64,000 nt of DNA from the NCBI RefSeq assembly GCF_900167155.1, contig NZ_FUXU01000010.1, forward strand, positions 1 through 64,000, read 5' to 3'. The position numbers and the translations under genes were made by a program. Under the pieces are notes generated by a model. The model worked only from the letters and a program-made list of their open reading frames with translations, made no database searches and was not told the DNA's origin. Origin of the DNA: Enterovibrio nigricans DSM 22720 (GTDB lineage Bacteria; Pseudomonadota; Gammaproteobacteria; Enterobacterales; Vibrionaceae). The first letter of the stretch is position 1, and every line of letters starts with the position of its first letter. Positions 1-9,594 of this stretch are shown piece by piece.

Positions 1-285
<285 letters not shown>

Positions 286-1680
286 GCGCGTCTGTTATCA
301 ATTGTCGATCTAGACGAGGACGGTATTTGGTTGGGCACAACGCATGGTGTTATTCGCTACTTTGATGGCAGTTTTGAAGAAATAATCTCAAAAGGTGAGG
401 TTGGTTCGGTTAAGTCACTCAGTGTCAGTGATGGAGGGGATTTGTGGCTGGTGGCAAGCGACGGGGTCTTGCGTTATTCCATGACAGAGAAAGCGCCTGC
501 AGTGACTATTTTAAACCACCTCGAAAATGGTAGGGTCCTTTGTGCATATGTGCAAGATGAGGCGATCACTTACATAACAACGAATGGTGTCTTTAGGAAA
601 TACAAGGGGCACACGTTAAAACAAAGCGTACTGACCACTCAGCTTACTTCGCAGTCTGTCAGATACTTTTGCGAAATGAGTACGCAAGCCGTCTACTTTG
701 CAGGTGATTTGGGTGTGTTTTATCTATCAACGAACACGCTTGATAAGCTCTTCAATTTGCCGCTAAGGCCATCGTTTGTCAGTACAGTGTACATTGATGA
801 TTTGCCTTATAGCTTGGGGCCTCTGAGTCAAACTCCGCTGTTTTCCGTGCTCGCTAAATCAACGGCAAGAATTGATATCAGCCAAATGCCTTTCAATCTT
901 CGAGAAGGGGTAACGTACAAATTAGAGGGGGGAGGGAAAGATACTTGGCATAAAACGAAAGATAATCAGCTGATTTTCTCTGCGTTAGATTCTGGTGATT
1001 ACACACTGGTCCTAAAAGAATCCACTGGCGGAGAAGAAACACAGCGGCAAGTTTTTTCGTTTACCGTTGTCAGAGTATGGTATGAAAAACTTGGTGTTAT
1101 GATTGTCAGCATTCTTGCCATGGCTTGGTTATGCTTTTTTTATTTTCATAAGAAGAGCGCAAAAAGGGTGTCAAAAATAAACCTTTTTTCTCCAGATATC
1201 ACTGAGAAAGTGCACCTGGCTGAGGAAACGGATAGTGCGGATCTCGTCAGTGTAATTAAACCTCATTTTCCTGAAATGGCTCTAGAACCCACCATAGAGC
1301 TTCGTGAGATCGCCTCACAACACGACCAGAAGGCGCTGGTGGCAAATGATGAGCTTTGGAAGAATAATGTGCAAGGTGAGATAGATAAGCATTATGGCGA
1401 CCCTGAATATTCGACATCGTCTCTGGCAGGTGCCCTGTTTATATCAGAAAGAAGTTTACAGCGTCGGTTTAAGGCAGTATTTGGTTATACGTTCAAAGAG
1501 GCTCTGATTTCTGCTCGTTTAGAAAATGCTAAACACTTGCTTGCTAAAGGCGAAAAGGTATCCGATGTATCAATTGCTTGTGGGTTTAACGAGCCGTCCT
1601 ACTTTTCGAAATCGTTCAAAGCAAGATTTGACTGTATGCCAACGCAATATAGAGAGAGATTTGAAGAGAAGAGTGTGTAA
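286..1680 (+). pseudogene. AraC-family hybrid regulator with sensor beta-propeller, 5'-truncated by the IS
   Basis: The open frame can be read from a GTG at 223, but its first 21 codons are encoded by the terminal repeat of the IS, so native sequence starts near 286. What remains has two Reg_prop-like propeller repeats (EDGIWLGTTHGVIRYFDG and GGDLWLVASDGVLRYS), a Y_Y_Y-type beta domain (about codons 215-285), one transmembrane segment (about 287-307), a cytoplasmic linker, and a C-terminal AraC helix-turn-helix (about 375-480, with SLAGALFISERSLQRRFK and VSIACGFNEPSYFSKSFK). Intact relatives carry a signal peptide and a 14-repeat periplasmic propeller, so most of the sensor is missing. The second half is intact and could in principle still be expressed as an IS-driven fusion. 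The ligand is unknown. The terminator-like hairpin just after it points the other way. Confidence 0.75.
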
Positions 1681-1681
1681 A

Positions 1682-1717
1682 AAAAAGAGCGTGGTATAGC
1701 CATCGGACTATACCACG
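1682..1717 (-). terminator. Rho-independent terminator reading leftwards, with no recognised gene upstream of it
   Basis: Perfect 10-bp stem CGTGGTATAG (1690-1699) / CTATACCACG (1708-1717) with an 8-nt loop. An A-tract lies on its left side, which gives a U-tract on the minus strand; there is no T-tract on the right side. It therefore terminates a leftward transcript coming from 1720-2100. Confidence 0.6.
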
Positions 1718-2189
1718 GGCGTCAAAGACACCTTCGCTTGCTGCCGGAGGTATGTGGGAGGTCCACACACCATCTGGAATTTGGTTCCGTTTAACTTGAA
1801 TTCATTTAATCGTTTTATCCGCTCTCCTCGATAGTAATTTCCCGCCATTTTTTCAATTCCATGAAAAACCCGCCTAAATTTTGTTACGCGTCGAAAAAAA
1901 CACCGCCCCGTCAAAGCTTTGACAGTGGCAATTAACGATTTTGACGAATTTTCAACGGTTCTGTAATGGACATACTCGGGAAAGGGACCTTGTTGCATTC
2001 CGGCGAAAATGGCTGGTTTTTTACGTATTTAACGTGAGAATTAACGGTTTTAACGATCGACTCTAAACGTGAATGTTGACTGCGCGACATTCAATTCGGG
2101 GCTTACTTGATCAAAAACAACTTTATTTGTGACACATTTTGCAATACTTTACTCGCAAATGTGTCTGATTCTCATTTAAGTTGTGATCT
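1718..2189. other. Gene-poor interval between the truncated regulator and feoA
   Basis: About 470 bp without a convincing protein gene. A 96-codon minus-strand frame (1708-1998) is rich in Arg/Lys, shows no recognisable domain and runs through the terminator stem, so it is not called. The interval contains a short palindrome GTCAAAGCTTTGAC (about 1910-1923) and, at its right end, the feo control region. A leftward small RNA ending at the 1682-1717 terminator would fit but is not demonstrated. Confidence 0.4.
2107..2180 (+). promoter_or_regulatory. feoABC control region: FNR-like site, inverted repeat and Fur-like half-site
   Basis: Reading toward feoA there is TTGATCAAAAACAA (2107-2120), one base off TTGAT-N4-ATCAA, the FNR consensus. 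It is followed by the inverted repeat GACACATTT (2131-2139) / AAATGTGTC (2157-2165), and then TGATTCTCATTT (2165-2176), whose reverse complement resembles one half of a Fur box. FNR activation and Fur repression of feo are established in other gammaproteobacteria. The sites here are visual matches only. Confidence 0.4.
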
Positions 2190-2423
2190 ATGAAGTTGTC
2201 TGAATTAAAGCCTGGAGCAAAAGGTAAAATCGTCTCGATGTCGAATGTTCCCGCGATCCCACGTAAGAAGCTAATGGCCATGGGCGTGCTGCCTGACACC
2301 GACGTCAGTGTGGTTCGATTTGCGCCAATGGGCGACCCAATACAGGTAAGGGTTAGAGGTTGCGATATCGCGCTTCGTTTGAGCCTCGCAGCGAATATTG
2401 AGGTTACAGCAAATGTTGAATAA
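2190..2423 (+). CDS. feoA: Ferrous iron transport protein A
   Basis: A 77-residue SH3-like cytosolic protein required with FeoB for Fe(II) uptake. It shows the family pattern: MKLSELKPGAKGKIV at the N-terminus, a conserved KLMAMGVLPDTDVSV turn around residues 28-42, and RVRGCDIALRLSLA near the C-terminus. Length is normal for FeoA (75-85 residues). It is first in an operon with feoB and feoC; its last codons overlap the feoB start (ATG at 2413 inside AATGTTGAATAA), which suggests translational coupling. The upstream region carries FNR- and Fur-like matches, consistent with anaerobic, iron-limited expression. Confidence 0.95.
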   Translation: MKLSELKPGAKGKIVSMSNVPAIPRKKLMAMGVLPDTDVSVVRFAPMGDPIQVRVRGCDIALRLSLAANIEVTANVE

Positions 2424-4698
2424 AGAATTGCTGACAGTTGGTAATCCGAACTCCGGTAAAACAACGCTGTTTAATCGACTGACAGGTAGCCGTCAGGAGA
2501 TTGGCAACTGGGCAGGCGTAACGGTCGATAAGAAGACAGGCCGTGCAATGCTCAATGATCACACTTTTTCTCTGACCGATCTGCCTGGTATTTATACGTT
2601 TGACCATGCTGATGGTGAGAATAGCTTAGATGAATCAATTGCAGTAAAAGCACTCTTTACACTGCCAAGTGACCTCGTCGTGAATGTGATTGATGCAAGC
2701 GCACTGGAAAGAAGCTTATATCTGACATTACAACTGCGCGAGCTGGGTCGCCCGATGGTCGTCGTCCTCAATAAAATGGATATCGTTGAACAGCAAGGAT
2801 TCCATATTGATACCCAAGCCCTGTCCGATGTGCTTGGATGTGAAGTTCTGACGGTTACCGCCACTTTGCCCGAATCAGTCGAAAACTTTAAAACGTCACT
2901 TGCTGATATCTCAAGCATCAGCCAAGGCGTAACACCGACCGCGCTGAATTATGGCAAGGACATTGAGGCTGCGATCTCTGATTTATCAGCCCACATCAAA
3001 ATACAAGGTTTGGATTACGCGCGAGCAAATGCAATTCGTCTTTTGGCGGGTGACCAACTTCTGTTGAATCAACTGAATGAAAAGACACAGCAATACGTTG
3101 CGGATGTCATCGCCGAATTAGAAAACCACGTCGATTTGGATTTGATGATTGCCGATGTCCGCTACACGCGCGTTGCCGAAATCTGTCACAGTGTAAAAAC
3201 GCAGGTTGTACCACTAAAGACGCGAGTCACTGACGTCATTGATAACATCGTTTTGAATTGCTATTTAGGCCTGCCTATCTTTTTCGGTGTGATGTATTTG
3301 ATGTTCATGTTTTCGATTAACATTGGTAGTGCATTCATCGACTTCTTCGACATCAGCGTAGGTGCAGTTCTGGTCGATGGTGGTCATCATTTGCTGGATA
3401 ACCATTTACCAATATGGCTGGTAACGATTATTGCTGACGGCATTGGCGGCGGTATTCAAACAGTAGCAACGTTTATCCCGGTGATCGCCTGCTTGTATCT
3501 CTTTATGTCATTACTGGAAAGTTCTGGTTATATGGCACGAGCGGCCTTTGTTCTTGACAAAGCCATGCAGAAAATTGGTTTGCCAGGTAAAGCGTTTGTT
3601 CCTTTGGTGCTTGGTTTTGGCTGTAACGTACCCGCTATTATGGCAACGCGTACCTTAGATCAGGAAAGAGAACGTCGCTTGGCTGCGGCCATGGCCCCGT
3701 TTATGTCGTGTGGTGCGAGATTGCCAGTATATGCCTTGTTCGCGACGGCATTTTTTCCTGAAAATGGTCAGAACGTCGTGTTTCTGCTTTATCTAATGGG
3801 GATTGCCGTGGCGATCTTCACGGGCATTGTACTGCGCCATACCCTCCTCCCTGGCGACAGCGATGCGATGTTAATGGAAATTCCTCGCTACGAATGGCCT
3901 CGTGTCAAAGATGTCACTTTGAAAACGTGGCACAAACTGAAACGTTTTGTCTTGGGTGCGGGTAAAACCATTGTGGTGGTTGTGACGATTCTGAGCTTTT
4001 TGAACTCACTCGGCACGGATGGTTCTTTTGGACATCAAGATTCAGAGCAATCAGTGTTGTCGAAAGCAGCACAATTCGTGACCCCTGTCTTCGCACCCAT
4101 CGGTATTGAAGAAGACAACTGGCCGGCAACGGTAGGTATTATCACCGGTATCTTTGCGAAAGAAGCCGTCGTTGGAACGCTAAATAGCTTGTACTCGACC
4201 ACGCAAAGTGAACAAGCACCAGAATTCGATTTAGTGGCAAGTTTGAAAGAAGCGTTGCAGACAATCCCGGATAATTTGTTGGGGCTCAACTACGCTGATC
4301 CACTGGGTATTGATGTGGGTGATTTGCCGAATAAAGAAGCCGTGGCCGAAGATCAAGGCGTAGATATGAGCATCTTCGCGAATCTGAACCGCCACTTTAC
4401 GGTTGAAGGTGCATTTGCTTACTTGGTCTTTATCTTGTTGTACACGCCATGTGTAGCTGCAATGGGGGCGTATGTTCGTGAGTTTGGTCGCCCATTTGCA
4501 GGCTTTATTGCCGGGTGGACGATGCTACTGGCGGTGGTGGTTACGGTTATCTGTTACCAAGCAATGATGCTGACTGTTACACCGTTGCCAAGCGCACTTT
4601 GGATAGTGGGAAGTGTGGCTATCATGCTGTTTACTGTTGTAGGGCTAAAACGGTACGCGAAAAGCGGCAATAACAAACTGAGTCCGGTGGCGATATGA
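2413..4698 (+). CDS. feoB: Ferrous iron transporter FeoB (G-protein-coupled permease)
   Basis: Inner-membrane Fe(II) permease of about 761 residues. The N-terminal G domain has the P-loop GNPNSGKTTLFNRL (G1), a switch segment GNWAGVTVDKK, DLPG (G3) and NKMD (G4). A helical spacer follows, then a polytopic membrane part from about residue 280 with the duplicated Gate motifs, including LESSGYMARAAFVLD and FGCNVPAIMATRTL, and later FAKEAVVGTLNSLY. The frame stays open back to a TTG at 2398, but ATG 2413 is preferred because it starts MLNKELLTVGNPNSGKT as in homologues and overlaps the feoA stop by 11 bp. The stop overlaps the feoC start as ATGA. Length and motifs are complete. Confidence 0.97.
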   Translation: MLNKELLTVGNPNSGKTTLFNRLTGSRQEIGNWAGVTVDKKTGRAMLNDHTFSLTDLPGIYTFDHADGENSLDESIAVKALFTLPSDLVVNVIDASALERSLYLTLQLRELGRPMVVVLNKMDIVEQQGFHIDTQALSDVLGCEVLTVTATLPESVENFKTSLADISSISQGVTPTALNYGKDIEAAISDLSAHIKIQGLDYARANAIRLLAGDQLLLNQLNEKTQQYVADVIAELENHVDLDLMIADVRYTRVAEICHSVKTQVVPLKTRVTDVIDNIVLNCYLGLPIFFGVMYLMFMFSINIGSAFIDFFDISVGAVLVDGGHHLLDNHLPIWLVTIIADGIGGGIQTVATFIPVIACLYLFMSLLESSGYMARAAFVLDKAMQKIGLPGKAFVPLVLGFGCNVPAIMATRTLDQERERRLAAAMAPFMSCGARLPVYALFATAFFPENGQNVVFLLYLMGIAVAIFTGIVLRHTLLPGDSDAMLMEIPRYEWPRVKDVTLKTWHKLKRFVLGAGKTIVVVVTILSFLNSLGTDGSFGHQDSEQSVLSKAAQFVTPVFAPIGIEEDNWPATVGIITGIFAKEAVVGTLNSLYSTTQSEQAPEFDLVASLKEALQTIPDNLLGLNYADPLGIDVGDLPNKEAVAEDQGVDMSIFANLNRHFTVEGAFAYLVFILLYTPCVAAMGAYVREFGRPFAGFIAGWTMLLAVVVTVICYQAMMLTVTPLPSALWIVGSVAIMLFTVVGLKRYAKSGNNKLSPVAI

Positions 4699-4919
4699 TC
4701 TTGATTGAGCTGAAACAGTACATTATTGATCATCCAAATTGTTCGCGAAAAGAAATGGCAAAAGCTTTTTCGCTGTCAGAAGATGGCGTTGACGCAATGC
4801 TGACTGTTTGGGCAAAGAAAGGCATGTTGAAAACCACTGTTCGCAGGAAAGGTAGAGAAGAAACCCTGCATTACCACTGGGTGCAAAAAGATGAGTTGGG
4901 GTTATTGGTTATTCAGTAA
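4695..4919 (+). CDS. feoC: FeoC-like accessory protein of ferrous iron transport
   Basis: A 74-residue winged-helix protein; the ATG overlaps the feoB stop by 4 bp. The pattern of residues 1-50 (LIELKQYIIDHPNCSRKEM, then LSEDGVDAMLTVWAKKGML) matches FeoC/HTH-type transcriptional regulators. It has only one cysteine (residue 15), so it lacks the Cys cluster that binds an Fe-S centre in enterobacterial FeoC. As I recall, Vibrio FeoC proteins also lack these cysteines and act by stabilising FeoB rather than by sensing through Fe-S. It is the last gene of the operon and is followed by a strong hairpin terminator. Confidence 0.88.
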   Translation: MILIELKQYIIDHPNCSRKEMAKAFSLSEDGVDAMLTVWAKKGMLKTTVRRKGREETLHYHWVQKDELGLLVIQ

Positions 4920-4935
4920 CGTGGACTCACTGAGA

Positions 4936-4969
4936 AAAAAAGCGCGGAGGATGAGCCGCGCTTTTTTTT
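4936..4969. terminator. Bidirectional terminator between feoC and the HIT gene
   Basis: Stem AGCGCGG (4941-4947) / CCGCGCT (4956-4962) with an A-tract on the left and eight T on the right, placed between two convergent genes. It can serve both strands. Confidence 0.9.
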
Positions 4970-4997
4970 GCCTAATTTATTTGGAGCCAGAATTACT

Positions 4998-5426
4998 TTA
5001 TGCCAGAACAAAGTGTTCAATGGATGATAAGTGCTGTTTCCAGGTAGCCGCTACATCATTCTGAACAGCTTCTTCGCGGATGATTCCTTTGGTGTTCCCC
5101 CAAATTGGCCCAGGCCAAGCTACGTCATCTTGGAAGCGGGCGATATGATGAATATGAAGTTGCGACACCATATTGCCCAATGCGCCGATGTTGATTTTGT
5201 CTGGATGGCTCTTTTGCTCAAGTAATGATGCTACTGCTGATGATTCTGTAATAAACAGCACTTGCTCTTCTTCAGACAAATGATGGATTTCTGTGATCCC
5301 TTCAATTTTCGGAACCAATATTAGCCAAGGGCCAATGTCCTCTTTACTGAGTAACACACGGCACAGTGGCAAATCGCCAAGCCAAGTGGTATCGGCATCC
5401 AGACGAGGATGAAGTGAAAAAGCCAT
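4998..5426 (-). CDS. HIT-domain protein (histidine triad family)
   Basis: A 142-residue protein of the histidine triad superfamily, small nucleotide hydrolases/transferases acting on nucleoside phosphoramidates or dinucleotides. The signature is QLHIHHIAR near residue 92, where the usual HxHxH is read as H-I-H-H: two triad histidines are clear and the third position is shifted, so the catalytic competence needs care. The N-terminus (FSLHPRLDADT, LCRVLLSKEDIGPWLILVPK) matches the Vibrio/Pseudomonas HIT subgroup. It is a single gene, convergent with feoABC. The substrate cannot be inferred from context. Confidence 0.85.
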   Translation of the reverse strand: MAFSLHPRLDADTTWLGDLPLCRVLLSKEDIGPWLILVPKIEGITEIHHLSEEEQVLFITESSAVASLLEQKSHPDKINIGALGNMVSQLHIHHIARFQDDVAWPGPIWGNTKGIIREEAVQNDVAATWKQHLSSIEHFVLA

Positions 5427-5717
5427 TTTTGGTCTCTGTTTTGGTGATTTTCAAATAAAAGTAACGACTAATCCCTGCAATGTAAACCAAATCACTCCCC
5501 TGAAATGGATTACTCAATTCGTTGCGTAAAGTTGCGTGATAGTTGCTCAAATGTCACAAAAGGGTGCAAAGGGAAGGTTTTTACGCTCAATGAATCAAAA
5601 AGCGGATTAGTCTAAAAGTGTATACCCAATGAATGCAAAGGAGCTTGCACACTACGTCTGGGATGACGTCGCCGTACCTTTGGGAAGGGCGAGTGAAAAA
5701 TACCGTGAGGGCGAAGA

Positions 5718-6320
5718 ATGGATTATATCGAAGTGCTTGATTTCTGGTTTGGTGATGCAGAAATACCAAGTCCTAATGAAGAAGTTAAAGCGTTGTGGTT
5801 CGATGGTGTAAACAGCGCAGATAACACGATACGAGAAAGATTCTTACCTCATGTAAGTATGGCGGGGGAAGGGAAGCTTTCTCAGTGGCTATCGTCGCCG
5901 GAAGGCGCGTTGGCGCACATCATTTTGTTGGATCAGTTTAGTCGCAATATCTACCGTGGTTTGAGCGCAGCATTTCGCTATGATGACTTCGCATTGGCTC
6001 TATGTAAGCGAGGCATGGCGAGCGCGCAAGACATGGCGTTAGTGCCAGTACAACGTGCGTTTTTTTATATGCCTTTGCAACATTCAGAATATTTGGAAGA
6101 TCAGGAAGAATCACTTTTCCGCTTCAGTCAGCTTTGTGATGAGGTATCAGAAAACGATGAAGCGGGCTTGTTAGAAAACTTCTATCGCCATGCGCGTTCT
6201 CATTACGATGTCGTGAAACGCTTTGGGCGTTTTCCCCACCGAAATGCTGCACTTGGGCGGCTATCCACAGAAGAAGAATTACAGTGGTTAGCGGATGGTG
6301 GCGCGCGGTTCAAGCAATAG
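5718..6320 (+). CDS. DUF924 family protein
   Basis: A 200-residue all-helical TPR-like protein. Family hallmarks are visible: VLDFWFGDA at the N-terminus, WFDG, HIILLDQFSRNIYRG (residues 68-82), and FFYMPLQHSE followed by the C-terminal HRNAALGRLSTEEELQWL. The function of DUF924 proteins is unknown. Start ATG 5718 is preceded by GTGAGGGCG (5705-5713), an acceptable ribosome binding site. It stands alone between a HIT gene and a diguanylate cyclase, with no operon partner. Confidence 0.88.
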   Translation: MDYIEVLDFWFGDAEIPSPNEEVKALWFDGVNSADNTIRERFLPHVSMAGEGKLSQWLSSPEGALAHIILLDQFSRNIYRGLSAAFRYDDFALALCKRGMASAQDMALVPVQRAFFYMPLQHSEYLEDQEESLFRFSQLCDEVSENDEAGLLENFYRHARSHYDVVKRFGRFPHRNAALGRLSTEEELQWLADGGARFKQ

Positions 6321-6369
6321 AGCAATCACGCGCTCTGCTAGTATAAGCGCGTGACGTCAATACGGATGA

Positions 6370-7392
6370 CTATCTGGTTCTAGGCATCACGCAGTTTCTA
6401 CCTCTACCTTTGGCATCATACAAAGCCTCATCAGCACGAGACAGCAATTCACTCATGTCTTCTCCCGCGAGGCGACTGGCCACACCAAATGATGCTGTAA
6501 TCGAGTTGATTTTCTGGCCCGATTTTTTATCAGTCACGGACAGTCGTTCGAGTGTTGCCCTTGCCTTTTCAGCGATACTCCATGCGTTGTTAAATGAAAC
6601 GCTGGGTACTAAAGCGGCAAATTCCTCCCCCCCGAACCGGTATACGGATGCATAGTCTTTCATCGAATTCTCAAGCTTATTGGCGACAAGCTTTAAGACG
6701 TTATCACCCATTTGATGACCGTACTCATCGTTGAAGGCTTTGAAATGATCGATGTCGACGATGATGAGACTAACTTCAACATTCTGCACATTGAAATCGG
6801 CCATTTGTTGGTCGAACGCGCGACGGTTAAGGCAGCCAGTTAACGCATCATTGGTTGCCTGCGTTTTGTACTCCTCTAGCTTCTTTTTCAGCGTATCAAT
6901 TTCCGCTTTTTGTGTGGTCACTTGAAGTCGATATTGGGATGTTGCACTGAGCAGGTGCTGAGAGCCTTGAAGCAATTCATGAATGACTTGCTGATTGTCT
7001 GCGCCAGAAGACGCTTTGATTTGCACGTCTTCGAGTTTGGTAACGGACGAAGACAAAATATCTTGAAACTCTTCGGTATCAGATACTGTGGTATCCATTG
7101 AATTGCCGAGGTCTGCGACAAGGTTTTCAACTTTCAGGCGAAAGTTATCGAGCTCTTTTTTGCTGTCACCAATTAAAAAGGATTCGATGAGGGAGTCACA
7201 TCGATCTCTCGAACAGGTGCCAAATTTGGCGACGGTTGCATCGACGGCTTGGTTAAGCTCTGGATGGGTTCCTGCACAATAGGTGTACCAAAGCGAGAAA
7301 TAATGCGGCGTAGTTGGCACCTTGTATTTCACCATTAGTGGCACCGCGCGCTTAAAAATTCGTGTAGCTTCGAAAAATGCGTATTCACTCAT
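6370..7392 (-). CDS. Diguanylate cyclase with an N-terminal helical domain
   Basis: Makes cyclic di-GMP from two GTP. Residues about 185-340 form a GGDEF domain with the active-site variant RFGGEEFAAL and the NDALTGCLNRRAFD entry motif. The expected RxxD inhibitory site five residues before GGEEF is absent (the sequence there is KDYA), so product feedback inhibition is probably lost. Residues 1-170 are a soluble region starting MSEYAFFEATRIFKRAVPLM with a predicted coiled coil before the catalytic domain; no membrane segment is evident. The frame extends to 7458, but that start would fall in the argS terminator, so ATG 7392 is preferred (340 residues). Confidence 0.88.
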   Translation of the reverse strand: MSEYAFFEATRIFKRAVPLMVKYKVPTTPHYFSLWYTYCAGTHPELNQAVDATVAKFGTCSRDRCDSLIESFLIGDSKKELDNFRLKVENLVADLGNSMDTTVSDTEEFQDILSSSVTKLEDVQIKASSGADNQQVIHELLQGSQHLLSATSQYRLQVTTQKAEIDTLKKKLEEYKTQATNDALTGCLNRRAFDQQMADFNVQNVEVSLIIVDIDHFKAFNDEYGHQMGDNVLKLVANKLENSMKDYASVYRFGGEEFAALVPSVSFNNAWSIAEKARATLERLSVTDKKSGQKINSITASFGVASRLAGEDMSELLSRADEALYDAKGRGRNCVMPRTR

Positions 7393-7460
7393 GCCTAAAA
7401 TTCCAATATCACTTGTATCAATAATGATAATCAATGGTGTGTTAAAATTTAATGTCACAT

Positions 7461-7491
7461 AAAAAAGCCCCGCAATAAAGACGCGGGGCTT
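7461..7491 (-). terminator. argS terminator
   Basis: Stem AAGCCCCGC (7465-7473) / GCGGGGCTT (7483-7491) with an A6 tract at its left, giving a U-tract on the minus strand. It lies 30 bp after the argS stop. Confidence 0.88.
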
Positions 7492-7524
7492 AGTAGTTTT
7501 GTGAGAGCGGTTACGCTTTAGGGA

Positions 7525-9255
7525 TTACATACGCTCTAGCGTTTTAATACCTAGCAGATCAAGACCTTGTTTGATGGTTTTTGCGGTCAGCGCTGCCAAC
7601 TTCAAGCGGCTTTGCTTTGTCTCGCCTTCTGCATTTAGAACAGGGCACGCTTCATAGAAACTAGAGAAAGAACCCGCCAATTCAAACAGATAAGCACACA
7701 TGATGTGTGGTTGACCTTCACGCGCTACAGATTGAACGGCTTCTTCGAATTGCAACAGCTTAGAAACAAGTGCTTTTTCTCTTTCATCGGCAATGATGAT
7801 GGTGCCTTCGAGAGCATTTGCATCGATGCCCGCTTTGTTGAAGATTGATGTCACACGGGTGTACGCGTACTGCATGTACGGTGCCGTGTTGCCTTCAAAC
7901 GCTAGCATGTTGTCCCAATCGAAGATGTAGTCAGTGGTACGGTGCTTAGACAGATCAGAGTATTTAACCGCCGCCATTGCCACAGTTTCAGCGATGTTCG
8001 CTTTCTCTTCTGCAGACAGGTCTGGGTTTTTCTCTTCGATCAGTTTTGCTGCACGCACTTCTGCTTCATCCAGAAGATCGGCCAGACGAACAGTGCCGCC
8101 AGCACGCGTCTTAAACGGACGACCGTCTTTGCCCAACATCATGCCGAAAGCATGGTGCTCAAGGCTCATTGATTCAGGTACGTAGCCTGCTTTGCGAACG
8201 ATGGTCCATGCTTGCATCAGGTGCTGGTGCTGGCGTGAATCGATGAAGTAAAGCACGCGGTCCGCATTGAACGTTTCGTAGCGGTATTTTGCACATGCAA
8301 TGTCAGTGGTGGTGTACAGGAAGCCGCCGTCACGTTTTTGGATGATGACACCCATCGGTTCGCCGTCTTTGTTTTTGTACTCATCCAAGAACACAACCAT
8401 CGCACCGTCATCTTCCACAGCCAGGCCTTTTTCTTTAAGGTCTGCTACGATGCCGGCAAGCATGTCGTTGTACATGCTTTCACCCATTACGTTTTTGTCT
8501 GTCAAAGACACGTTTAGGCGGTCGTAGTTACGCTGGTTTTGCTCTAGCGTGATTTTAACCAGTTGCTGCCATTTTTCTTTGCAGTACTCGTCACCACTTT
8601 GCAGGCGTACAACATAGTTTCGTGCAGTTTTCGCAAACTCTTCGTCTTCGTCGTACAGCTTCTTAGATTCGCGGTAGAAGCCTTCAATGTCGCTTAGATC
8701 CATTGAAATGTCGCTACCTTGTGCTTCATGACGCTCAAGGTTGGCAATTAGCATACCGAACTGTGTACCCCAGTCACCCAGGTGGTTAGCGCGGATGACA
8801 TCGTGACCCAGAAATTCCAGCGTACGCACAACTGCATCACCGATGATGGTTGAACGCAGGTGACCAACGTGCATTTCTTTCGCTACGTTTGGTGCGGAGT
8901 AGTCAACAACAATATTTTGTTTGTCGGCCAGTGCAACACCAATACGGCTGTCAGCCAGCGCAACATCCGCTTGTGCACCTAGCCATTCAGGGCTTAGGAA
9001 GATGTTGATAAAACCAGGGCCTGCGATTTCAGTTTTTGAAGCGACGCCTTCCAGGTCAAGAACATCCAGCACTTTCTGAGCGAATTCGCGAGGGTTGCAA
9101 CCCAGTTGTTTGGCTACGCCCATGATGCCGTTAGCCTGATAATCACCGAATTGCGCTTTTGCAGATTGACGAACTGCTGCTGGGCTACCTTCAGGTGCAC
9201 CTGCTGCAACCATTGCCGCAGCGACTTTATCGTTAAGAAGGGCTTGAATATTCAC
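7525..9255 (-). CDS. argS: Arginine--tRNA ligase
   Basis: Class I aminoacyl-tRNA synthetase, 576 residues, normal for gammaproteobacterial ArgRS. Features in order: the N-terminal tRNA-recognition domain, the HIGH-type signature HVGHLRST (about residues 129-136) with the preceding [13 protein letters not shown], the catalytic domain with LGDWGTQFG, the KFKTRxG-like segment [18 protein letters not shown], and the C-terminal DALR anticodon-binding domain ending LGIKTLERM. As in most ArgRS proteins, a canonical KMSKS motif is not seen. The gene is divergent from yecM, the same neighbourhood as in E. coli. Confidence 0.98.
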   Translation of the reverse strand: MNIQALLNDKVAAAMVAAGAPEGSPAAVRQSAKAQFGDYQANGIMGVAKQLGCNPREFAQKVLDVLDLEGVASKTEIAGPGFINIFLSPEWLGAQADVALADSRIGVALADKQNIVVDYSAPNVAKEMHVGHLRSTIIGDAVVRTLEFLGHDVIRANHLGDWGTQFGMLIANLERHEAQGSDISMDLSDIEGFYRESKKLYDEDEEFAKTARNYVVRLQSGDEYCKEKWQQLVKITLEQNQRNYDRLNVSLTDKNVMGESMYNDMLAGIVADLKEKGLAVEDDGAMVVFLDEYKNKDGEPMGVIIQKRDGGFLYTTTDIACAKYRYETFNADRVLYFIDSRQHQHLMQAWTIVRKAGYVPESMSLEHHAFGMMLGKDGRPFKTRAGGTVRLADLLDEAEVRAAKLIEEKNPDLSAEEKANIAETVAMAAVKYSDLSKHRTTDYIFDWDNMLAFEGNTAPYMQYAYTRVTSIFNKAGIDANALEGTIIIADEREKALVSKLLQFEEAVQSVAREGQPHIMCAYLFELAGSFSSFYEACPVLNAEGETKQSRLKLAALTAKTIKQGLDLLGIKTLERM

Positions 9256-9594
9256 TTGTTTACCTTAATTTTGTTTCCCGACAAGAGTGCGTTGCCGGTT
9301 CAACTGAACTTGTCTGACGCTAAAGTGAAAAATCCGTCAACAATACCCAATGCAAGCGAGTGCAAACAGGGCATGGTTGACGGCTTTAGCTATGAGACTT
9401 CAGCACTCAGAGACATCCGCAATAATACCCACAAACGGTAACTGTTTAAAAGCTGAATCCTACGAAATCCTATTATTTAAGTGCCATGAAGGCAGTCGTA
9501 GCGGGGATATGGTATTTATCAATCTGCTTGCGTCTTTATCACGGGCAAGGCTGTGGTACATTACGCCTCTAAAAACACGACCCAGAGAAAGTAA
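9256..9594. other. Divergent intergenic region argS / yecM
   Basis: 339 bp holding the promoters of two divergent genes. No clear -35/-10 pair could be assigned. The stretch 9341-9400 begins ATACCCAATG and weakly resembles sequence at 5625-5670 in front of the DUF924 gene, possibly a decayed dispersed repeat. Overlapping short frames here have no support. Confidence 0.4.

Noticed and set aside
1708-1998. 96-codon minus-strand frame between the truncated regulator and feoA
   Set aside because: Basic, without a recognisable domain, and its last codons run into the terminator stem. A small RNA is a better explanation for the terminator.
2398-2412. TTG start for feoB five codons upstream
   Set aside because: ATG 2413 gives the family N-terminus and a typical overlap with feoA.
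5629-5811. 60-codon frame overlapping the DUF924 start
   Set aside because: No similarity, and it overlaps the convincing DUF924 gene in another frame.
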